A stretch of DNA of 5,454 bases, taken from NCBI GenBank assembly GCA_937983035.1, contig CALKAN010000354.1, forward strand, positions 1 through 5,454, in the 5' to 3' direction. This DNA is from an uncultured Paenibacillaceae bacterium. GTDB taxonomy: Bacteria; Bacillota; Bacilli; Paenibacillales; CALAME01. Shown piece after piece: positions 1 to 4,438 of the stretch (positions are counted from its first letter, which is position 1; each line of letters starts with the position of its first letter). The translations under genes were made by a program, and so were the position numbers. The notes beneath the pieces are model-generated. The model saw nothing but the letters and a program-made list of their open reading frames with translations. It was not told where the DNA came from and made no database searches.

Positions 1-39
1 AGGGGTCGTTCTCATGAGATGAGAAGAGGGGAAAGACCG
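1..39 (-). other. Inverted repeat downstream of the F420-ligase-like gene, possible partial terminator
   Basis: Just past the stop codon of the minus-strand gene, positions 9-15 and 19-25 form a perfect 7-bp inverted repeat (TTCTCAT / ATGAGAA) around a 3-base loop. It could be the stem of a transcription terminator, but no run of T follows on the minus strand before the window ends, so this is only suggestive. Confidence 0.25.
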
Positions 40-1233
40 TTAAGACGTGTAATTGTCAAAATATCCCTGGATGTATACGATCGGCGTGCCTTTGTCGCCG
101 CTGCCGGAAGTCAGGTCAGACAGGGAGCCGATGAGATCCGTCAGTTTCCGAGGCGTCGTGCCTTGAGATTCCAATGATCCGACTAAGTCATCATCTTTTT
201 CAGAAATGAATTTGGCGATGGCCTCTTGAAGTTCTTTGCCTTTTAAATGAGCGAAATTGTTGTCGGCCAAATATTTCAATTTCACTTCATTCGGCGTGCC
301 CTCAAGGCCTGATGTATATGCCGGCGATACAACAGGATCTGCCAACTCCCATATTCTGCCGACCGGATCTTTAAAAGCGCCGTCCCCGTAAATCATCACT
401 TCCACCTGTTTACCGGTCTTTTCTTTCAGGAGCTGCTGTATTTTATCCACGACCGGCTGGCAGTTGCGCGGGAACAGTTTCACGCTTTCTTCCGTCGCTT
501 TGTTCGAGCCTAACAGGCCGTATGTTTCATTATAGCCGCTGCCGTCCACGGGTTCAGTTAAAATATCTTCAAGATTGTAAACTTTCTCCGCACCGTGTTC
601 CAACAATATTTTTTTCGTTTGGGCTCTGGAATGAATATCGCAAGTAAGCACGCTCTTAGTGTAATCCAAGATCGCGGCGGGGTTGTTCGAGAACACTAAC
701 TCGCATTCCACGCCGTATTCTTCGACTAACGATTTGTAATAATCGATATAATCGACACCTGTAAACGTATGTTTGTGACAGCCAAAATGCGAGCGAAATT
801 GTTCTAATGTCAGCACATCCGTCCAAGGATTAACTCCCTTGATGTTATGATGCGTGTCCAGATCAACCAGCGGGTTACCCACTTCATCGGAAGGATAGCT
901 CAGCATGATGACTAATTTTTTCGCGCGTTTGGCAATCCCTTTCAAGCAAATGGAGAAGCGGTTGCGGCTTAAAATCGGAAACAGCACGCCGATCGTATCT
1001 TCTCCAAACTTAGCATGGACATCTTTCGCTATCTGGTCAACAGTCGCATAATTTCCTTGCGCTCGCGCCACGATGGATTCAGTAATGGAAACGATATCTT
1101 TATCTTGGATCGTGAAACCTTCAACTTCTGCCGCTTTCAATACACTTTCAACGACAATCTCTTCAATCTGGTCTCCCTGGTGAATGATGGGACAACGCAG
1201 ACCTCTTGCCACAGTCCCAACAACTCTTTCCAA
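40..1233 (-). CDS. Coenzyme F420-0:L-glutamate ligase-like protein (F420_ligase domain, long Bacillota form)
   Basis: Recognised as a member of the F420_ligase (CofE) family, whose archaeal and actinobacterial members add glutamate to coenzyme F420-0 using GTP. From the chosen start it has about 397 residues, well above the roughly 250 of archaeal CofE, and it lacks the nitroreductase-like half of mycobacterial FbiB. Visible blocks are VVGTVARGLR at the N-terminus, TESIVARAQGNYAT near 52-64 (resembling the CofE K-V-S-K-A-E-G segment), LSRNRF at 88-93, YGDGAFKDP at 282-290, and a glycine-rich end GSGDKGTP. I chose TTG at 1233 because AAGGAG lies 9 bases upstream (1248-1243) and the conserved sequence begins there. 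The ATG at 1284 would add 17 residues but has no good ribosome binding site. It is transcribed away from the LysR gene, which may control it. Most Bacillota are not known to make F420, so the true substrate may differ. Family is confident, function is not. Confidence 0.82.
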   Translation of the reverse strand: MERVVGTVARGLRCPIIHQGDQIEEIVVESVLKAAEVEGFTIQDKDIVSITESIVARAQGNYATVDQIAKDVHAKFGEDTIGVLFPILSRNRFSICLKGIAKRAKKLVIMLSYPSDEVGNPLVDLDTHHNIKGVNPWTDVLTLEQFRSHFGCHKHTFTGVDYIDYYKSLVEEYGVECELVFSNNPAAILDYTKSVLTCDIHSRAQTKKILLEHGAEKVYNLEDILTEPVDGSGYNETYGLLGSNKATEESVKLFPRNCQPVVDKIQQLLKEKTGKQVEVMIYGDGAFKDPVGRIWELADPVVSPAYTSGLEGTPNEVKLKYLADNNFAHLKGKELQEAIAKFISEKDDDLVGSLESQGTTPRKLTDLIGSLSDLTSGSGDKGTPIVYIQGYFDNYTS

Positions 1234-1242
1234 TACGTTCAA

Positions 1243-1248
1243 CTCCTT
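1243..1248 (-). promoter_or_regulatory. Shine-Dalgarno site supporting a TTG start for the F420-ligase-like gene
   Basis: The minus strand reads AAGGAG here, followed by 9 bases and then TTG at 1233-1231. The upstream in-frame ATG at 1284 has only AGGATC 10 bases before it. If the predicted promoter is right, transcripts ending near 1297 would leave that ATG with a leader of about 13 bases. The site lies inside the longer reading frame, so it could be chance, but spacing and strength favour the shorter protein. Confidence 0.6.
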
Positions 1249-1300
1249 AAAGGAAGATGACTCGATATCATTCATCATCTCCATATTTATTCGATCCTAT

Positions 1301-1333
1301 TTTACTATACAACGTTTCTATGATATAAGTAAA
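1301..1333. promoter_or_regulatory. Overlapping divergent promoters on an interrupted palindrome, likely LysR operator
   Basis: On the plus strand TTTACT (1301-1306), a 17-base spacer and TATAAG (1324-1329) make a SigA-like promoter toward the LysR gene. On the minus strand TTTACT (1333-1328), an 18-base spacer and TATAGT (1309-1304) make one toward the ligase-like gene. Each -10 overlaps the other's -35, and the block is an interrupted palindrome (TTTACTATA ... TATAAGTAAA). An ATA-N9-TAT core (1307-1321), containing a T-N11-A match and AACGTT, resembles a LysR-type operator. Only one of the two promoters could be occupied at a time. The motifs are seen directly; the function is inferred. Confidence 0.5.
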
Positions 1334-1370
1334 ATTAATATCTCTAATACCAAATATAAGGCGGGATTAT

Positions 1371-2249
1371 ATGGTCAGCAAATTAGACTTTTATAAAATT
1401 TTTTATTATGTCGGCAAACACGGCAGTTTTTCCAAAGCAGCGAAAGAATTGTACATTACCCAGCCCGCGGTTAGCCAGGCGATTATGCAATTGGAACAAG
1501 AGTTGGACACGCGTTTGTTCAGCCGAACGCCGAAAGGAGTTACCCTGACGAATGAGGGAGAAATTTTGTTTGAACATGTGCACTCTGCGTTAAATTTGTT
1601 AGTTGCCGGCGAAGCGAAAATTTCTGAATTTAAGCATTTGACGACAGGCCAATTGCGGATCGGAGTCGGCGACACGATCTCGAAGCATTTTCTGCTGCCT
1701 TATTTAGAGGACTTTCATAACCGATATCCGAAGATCAAATTCAAAATTATGAACGGCACGACGATCGAACTGACTGCTTATTTGAAAGCAGGGGAGATCG
1801 ATCTTGCAGTGTGCAATTTTCCGATTGATGACGCATCGATTGAGCAGCGGCCGGTGATGGAGGTCCACGATATATTTGTATGCGGAGAAAAATATAAACA
1901 TCATTTCACAGAACCGGCAGATGTGCAGCAATTGAATCAGTATCCGATGATTTTTTTAGAACCGAATTCAAACTCCCGCGTCTATGTAGAAGATTATTTG
2001 CTTAAGAAAGGCATAAAAATTGCGCCGGAATTCGAATTAGGCTCGCACGATTTGCTGCTGGAATTTGCCAGAATTAATTTAGGCATCGCCTGCGTTACAA
2101 AAGAATTCGCTCTAGAACATTTGAACAAGAAATACGTGCATGAAATCCCATTAGCGGAAAGCATCCCAAGCAGAAGCATCGGCGTCTGTTATTTAAAAGG
2201 TGTTTCGCTTTCGTCTGCTGCCACGAGATTTTTGGAACTTTTATTATGA
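1371..2249 (+). CDS. LysR-type transcriptional regulator
   Basis: A cytoplasmic DNA-binding regulator of 292 residues, the usual LysR length. Residues 1-60 form the winged helix-turn-helix, with the hallmark segments GSFSKAAKELYITQPAVSQ (18-36) and LEQELDTRLFSRT (41-53). A linker helix follows to about 90. The effector-binding domain begins at QLRIGVGDT (94-102) and includes LKAGEIDLAVCNF (138-150). The ATG at 1371 has an AAGGCGG ribosome binding site 6 bases upstream, one mismatch from consensus. It is divergent from the F420-ligase-like gene with overlapping promoters between them, the classic arrangement in which a LysR protein represses itself and controls its neighbour in response to a small molecule. 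The effector cannot be read from the sequence. The 3' end converges on tenA across a shared terminator, so a link with thiamine genes is not implied. Confidence 0.93.
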   Translation: MVSKLDFYKIFYYVGKHGSFSKAAKELYITQPAVSQAIMQLEQELDTRLFSRTPKGVTLTNEGEILFEHVHSALNLLVAGEAKISEFKHLTTGQLRIGVGDTISKHFLLPYLEDFHNRYPKIKFKIMNGTTIELTAYLKAGEIDLAVCNFPIDDASIEQRPVMEVHDIFVCGEKYKHHFTEPADVQQLNQYPMIFLEPNSNSRVYVEDYLLKKGIKIAPEFELGSHDLLLEFARINLGIACVTKEFALEHLNKKYVHEIPLAESIPSRSIGVCYLKGVSLSSAATRFLELLL

Positions 2250-2369
2250 AGGCTGAAGGCTGTCATCGGTGATGGAAACTCAATGGAATGCTGTTTTTCA
2301 ACTGAAGCGTTGTTAAGTTTTGCACATCCGTTTGCGACATGCATCGTATGCGAGCTGACCATATGCGGG
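2250..2369. other. Short convergent intergenic region, no gene seen
   Basis: About 120 bases between the LysR stop and the shared terminator. It opens with a tandem copy of GAAGGCT just after the stop codon, overlapping the last base of the stop. I see no ribosome binding site with a plausible reading frame and no strong hairpin other than the terminator that follows. Confidence 0.4.
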
Positions 2370-2396
2370 AAAAAGACGGGAAAATCCCGTCTTTTT
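2370..2396. terminator. Bidirectional intrinsic terminator between the LysR gene and tenA
   Basis: GACGGGA (2375-2381) and TCCCGTC (2385-2391) form a perfect 7-bp GC-rich stem with an AAA loop. It is flanked by A5 (2370-2374) and T5 (2392-2396), so each strand reads as a hairpin followed by a U-run. It would end the plus-strand LysR transcript and the minus-strand tenA transcript. Its T-run overlaps the last two bases of the tenA stop codon, so tenA has essentially no 3' untranslated region before the hairpin. Confidence 0.85.
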
Positions 2397-3081
2397 ACGC
2401 CTGTGCCGTTTCTTTCACCGGCCACATAGAAATATTTTCTGCCATATCCCAAAACATATACTCAAAATAGCTCGTTTTGACGAAAATGTCCTCCAGCTTT
2501 TTCAATTCATGCTCCGGCTTGTCTTTCGCAATTTCATTGATCAGATCGATGCAATCGTCAGCGATTTTTGTAAATCCATCCGATGAGTACATTTTCACCC
2601 AGTTTCCATACAGTTCGTGTTCCGTTGCTCCCGGCCATGTTGCCAGTTTCTTGCCAATCCAGTTGTAGCTCCATGCGCATGCAAGCACGGCGGCGATCGC
2701 ATTTTCCACTCCGCCCAGCTGCGCTTGACTGATCATGTAACTGGTGTAAGCAGTCATCGTTGCAGACGGCTTTGTCGCTTCTAACTCTTCATTTGAAATG
2801 CCGAATTTTGCTGCATATTCCCGGTGCAGGTCCATTTCAAAGTTCATCGTGCCGTGAAGCAGATTAGCGAAAATGGTCATCGTTTTCAAATCGCGGGCTT
2901 TCGCCGCGCCGATCGCGAAGACGCGCGAATATTCGATCAAATAGACATAATCTTGCTTCATGTAATGGATGAATTTTTCCTTCTCGAGCGTTCCTTCGCC
3001 AATTCCTTTTACAAACGGGTGCTCCAGATAACTGTTCCACACGGGTTCTACAGCTTTAAACAAGCGGTCAGTAAATTTCAT
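2395..3081 (-). CDS. tenA: Thiaminase II / aminopyrimidine aminohydrolase TenA
   Basis: TenA hydrolyses 4-amino-5-aminomethyl-2-methylpyrimidine to hydroxymethylpyrimidine, salvaging the pyrimidine half of degraded thiamine in the cytoplasm; it can also split thiamine. From the chosen start it has 228 residues, close to the B. subtilis enzyme (236). Key residues fall where expected: Asp44 and Tyr47 in QDYVY, the nucleophile Cys135 and Tyr139 in ACAWSY, and the late glutamate at 207 in SYFEYMFWDMA. The opening MKF also matches B. subtilis TenA. I chose ATG 3081 over ATG 3090 because GGAG (3095-3092) is 10 bases from the former but only 1 base from the latter, and because residue numbers then match B. 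subtilis. It is preceded by a TPP riboswitch and terminator, which confirms a thiamine role. It appears monocistronic, with its own promoter and a terminator at its stop. No thiamine biosynthesis genes follow in the window. Confidence 0.94.
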   Translation of the reverse strand: MKFTDRLFKAVEPVWNSYLEHPFVKGIGEGTLEKEKFIHYMKQDYVYLIEYSRVFAIGAAKARDLKTMTIFANLLHGTMNFEMDLHREYAAKFGISNEELEATKPSATMTAYTSYMISQAQLGGVENAIAAVLACAWSYNWIGKKLATWPGATEHELYGNWVKMYSSDGFTKIADDCIDLINEIAKDKPEHELKKLEDIFVKTSYFEYMFWDMAENISMWPVKETAQA

Positions 3082-3178
3082 TGCATTCATTCTCCTTTTT
3101 AAAGCTTATTTCTGAATAAAGAATGAACAAGGCAAGCTTTGCTGCTGCAAGGTCAACATGCGGAAAGTTTATCGCAAT

Positions 3179-3210
3179 AAAAAAAGCCTTCTCCAAAGCA
3201 TAGAGAAAGC
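3179..3210 (-). terminator. Riboswitch-controlled intrinsic terminator in the tenA leader
   Basis: Read on the minus strand, GCTTTCTC (3210-3203) pairs with GAGAAGGC (3193-3186) in an 8-bp stem with one G-U pair and a 9-base loop. Seven T follow (3185-3179). It lies between the TPP aptamer and the tenA ribosome binding site, the normal place for the expression platform of a transcriptional OFF switch. Confidence 0.82.
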
Positions 3211-3225
3211 AGCATCCAATGGGCA

Positions 3226-3241
3226 GCAAACAACGGTTTGC
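3226..3241 (-). other. Small hairpin between aptamer and terminator
   Basis: GCAAAC (3226-3231) and GTTTGC (3236-3241) form a perfect 6-bp inverted repeat with a 4-base loop. An A-T pair (3225, 3242) extends it by one. It sits just after the aptamer on the tenA transcript and may be a spacer helix or part of the folding pathway that decides between terminator and antiterminator. No U-run follows, so it is not itself a terminator. Confidence 0.45.
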
Positions 3242-3253
3242 TCCTAACAGCAC

Positions 3254-3347
3254 GGCATCACTTCCCTACGCTAGCATGACCTAGATCAGGTTCAAAGGGT
3301 CAAGACCAAAGTCTTTCTCAGCAATAAATTGCTCCCCTAGTGATTCC
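3254..3347 (-). promoter_or_regulatory. TPP (THI-element) riboswitch controlling tenA
   Basis: All conserved parts of a TPP aptamer are present on the minus strand. P1 is ATCACT (3344-3339) pairing with AGTGAT (3262-3257), extended by two G-C pairs beyond an A-G mismatch. GGGGAGC (3337-3331) leads into a GCAAT/ATTGC stem, then the pyrimidine-sensing GCTGAGA (3322-3316). The pyrophosphate-binding half follows as CCTGATC...GCTAGCGTAGGGAAGT, ending at 3262. TPP binding should stabilise P1 and let the downstream terminator form, switching tenA off. About 160 bases separate the aptamer from the tenA start. The THI-element match is unmistakable; the direction of control is inferred from the terminator. 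Confidence 0.95.
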
Positions 3348-3364
3348 TTATTCAGTTACTATAA

Positions 3365-3392
3365 ATGAAACATATCCTAGCAGATTTGTCAA
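3365..3392 (-). promoter_or_regulatory. Probable tenA promoter
   Basis: A perfect -35 hexamer TTGACA lies at 3392-3387 on the minus strand, with an AT-rich, UP-element-like stretch just upstream (3393-3407). The -10 is less clear: TTTCAT at 3370-3365 (16-base spacer, 4 of 6 matches) fits best. A better match, TATAGT at 3363-3358, would need a 23-base spacer. Transcription would start some 10-15 bases before the aptamer. The -35 sits only 5 bases past the stop codon of the broken M20 gene. Confidence 0.55.
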
Positions 3393-3397
3393 ATTTT

Positions 3398-3975
3398 TTA
3401 ATTTAATCCATAATACTCGCACACGACATGACCGACCGCTTTAGCAGCAGTAAGGAGTGCATCTTCATCGAGATCAAATTTGGGATGATGATTAAAGTAA
3501 GGTGTTTCAACGCCTTTTGGCGTGCAGCCAATGTAAAAGTAGCAGCCCGGGATTTTCTCTAAATAGTAAGCGAAATCTTCAGACGACAGCATGGGATACT
3601 CGATCACTTCTTTAATATGCGGGTCATTCGCATTTTGAAGACTGTTCTTTACCAGTTCTGTCATTTCCGGATCATTGTAGAGCGGCGGATAGTCCGGAGT
3701 GAAGGTTAACTTGCATTCGACCCCAAACTCAGCTTGAATCCCTTCAGCGATGCGATGCAGTTCTTTCCGAATGATCTCTTTGGTCTCGTCTGACATATAA
3801 CGAATATCCCCTTCGAGTTCCACGCGATCTCGGATCACATTAAAGCTTCCTTTTCCGTCAAATGAACCGATCGTGATGACGCCCATCTCAAATGGATTCA
3901 AGCGTCGGCTCACAATCGTCTGCACCGCTGTAACGAAAAAGGCTCCGGCGACATCGCATTATTCGCTTTATGAGG
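3398..3975 (-). pseudogene. 3' remnant of an M20D amidohydrolase/peptidase (truncated and frameshifted)
   Basis: Intact M20D enzymes are two-metal hydrolases of about 390 residues that cleave N-acyl amino acids or peptides. Only the C-terminal half remains. From 3975 the minus strand reads PHKANNA, matching the conserved G-H-G-x-x-P-H lid segment. A one-base loss near 3953 then shifts the frame, and reading resumes as VAGAFFVTAVQTIVSRR and runs to the TAA at 3400-3398. Still visible are the lid domain (VELEGDIRYM), SSEDFAYY with the late acidic residue, and NHHPKFD with the C-terminal metal histidine. The N-terminal catalytic domain, with the first metal ligands and the base glutamate, is absent, so the product cannot be active. 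A 175-codon open stretch starts at an internal ATG (3925) but has no visible ribosome binding site and begins inside the domain. Family is confident; the exact former substrate is unknown. Confidence 0.85.
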
Positions 3976-4144
3976 GGAGACTGATTGCGACATTTAATGA
4001 TCCTAATGAAATGCCTAAGTCTTCTTGCACAGCCGGGACAATGTTCACCATCGCCTGCGCAAACAGCCAAAACGTGATGACGCCAAACACGATCCCGACA
4101 ATTAACTTATTGATCCCTTGATATTCAGATTCAGCAGTTTTCAT
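3968..4144 (-). pseudogene. 5' remnant of a NorB-like MFS multidrug exporter
   Basis: The start is well preserved: AAAGGGG (4159-4153) lies 8 bases before ATG 4144. The peptide begins MKTAESEYQGINKLIVGIVF and holds one hydrophobic helix ending in TFWLFAQAMVNIVP. It continues to DLGISLGSLNVAISL, closely resembling the N-terminus of Staphylococcus NorB-type exporters of the 14-helix DHA2 class (family length about 460). After roughly 55 MFS-derived residues the homology stops at about 3977-3982. Three codons of foreign sequence lead to TAA at 3970-3968. The rest of the transporter is missing, replaced by the 3' half of an M20 gene in another frame. A longer start at 4189 is possible but lacks a ribosome binding site. 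If translated, this would be a single-helix peptide of 58 residues, surely not a transporter. Confidence 0.8.
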
Positions 4145-4178
4145 TGCAGAAACCCCTTTGCATACATTGATTGGATTA

Positions 4179-4207
4179 ATTATTGACATTTTTTTCTTAA
4201 TTATGAA
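4179..4207 (-). promoter_or_regulatory. Candidate promoter of the MFS remnant
   Basis: On the minus strand TTCATA (4207-4202), a 17-base spacer and AATAAT (4184-4179) give a plausible SigA promoter (4 of 6 and 5 of 6 matches). Transcription would start near 4172, giving a leader of about 28 bases that includes the AAAGGGG site. The region is very AT-rich, so chance matches are easy. A plus-strand TTGACA at 4183-4188 has no suitable -10 partner. Confidence 0.35.
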
Positions 4208-4326
4208 TGCGAGAAAAAAACGATTTAGGGGGGGAATGTCTGAAGATTGATTTCAGCCGAATAAAAGGAAAGCGGGAACATGATTTGAAACAGTTCGAAG
4301 AAAATTGGAAAAAAGAAAGGGATTAA
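4207..4326 (+). CDS. Doubtful small ORF of 39 codons, highly charged
   Basis: Starting at ATG 4207 and ending at TAA 4324-4326, this frame encodes a lysine-, arginine- and glutamate-rich peptide ending in KQFEENWKKERD. The second half could form an amphipathic helix, and there is no signal peptide or membrane segment. The ATG has no ribosome binding site. A strong purine run (AGGGGGGG, 4227-4234) lies inside the frame and would best serve a CTG at 4240, a rare start. It diverges from the MFS remnant. I do not recognise a family. It may be a genuine small protein, the tail of a degraded gene, or a chance frame. Confidence 0.22.
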   Translation: MREKNDLGGECLKIDFSRIKGKREHDLKQFEENWKKERD

Positions 4327-4358
4327 AAATAGAGGCGGGATCTCTTCAGAGAAAAAGT

Positions 4359-4387
4359 AAAAAAGCCTTCATGCTCAGCATGAAGAC
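4359..4387 (-). terminator. Intrinsic terminator of the GHL10 glycosidase gene
   Basis: On the minus strand GTCTTCATGC (4387-4378) pairs with GCATGAAGGC (4374-4365) over 10 bp with one G-U pair and a TGA loop. A run of six T (4364-4359) follows. It lies about 50 bases beyond the stop of the glycosidase gene, so that gene ends its transcription unit here and does not read into the pseudogene region. The plus strand has no matching U-run. Confidence 0.85.
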
Positions 4388-4438
4388 CATTGCTTTCAGT
4401 TATTTATTTTGTAAATTTCATTTTCTTTTGTTCGCTTC

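Noticed and set aside
3068..3253. 61-codon minus-strand frame upstream of tenA
   Set aside because: It is the riboswitch leader, containing the terminator and the tenA ribosome binding site, with no protein-like conservation visible.
3398..3925. Intact 175-codon peptidase gene starting at ATG 3925
   Set aside because: It begins inside a conserved domain, lacks a ribosome binding site and the catalytic N-terminal half, and homology continues upstream in another frame.
3398..3975. M20 remnant as a degraded ylmB (formylaminopyrimidine deformylase), the partner of tenA in thiamine salvage
   Set aside because: YlmB is an ArgE/DapE-type M20 protein. The sequence here (SSEDFAYY, NHHPKFD, GDIRYM) is of the M20D amidohydrolase type. 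Also, tenA has its own promoter and riboswitch between the two.
3968..4144. Programmed frameshift joining the exporter start to the M20 tail as a fusion protein
   Set aside because: A TAA interrupts the first frame, two separate shifts would be needed, and the product would be half of each unrelated protein, with no catalytic or transport core.
4183..4188. Plus-strand TTGACA as promoter for the small ORF
   Set aside because: No acceptable -10 hexamer lies 16-18 bases downstream, and the ORF start lies too close.
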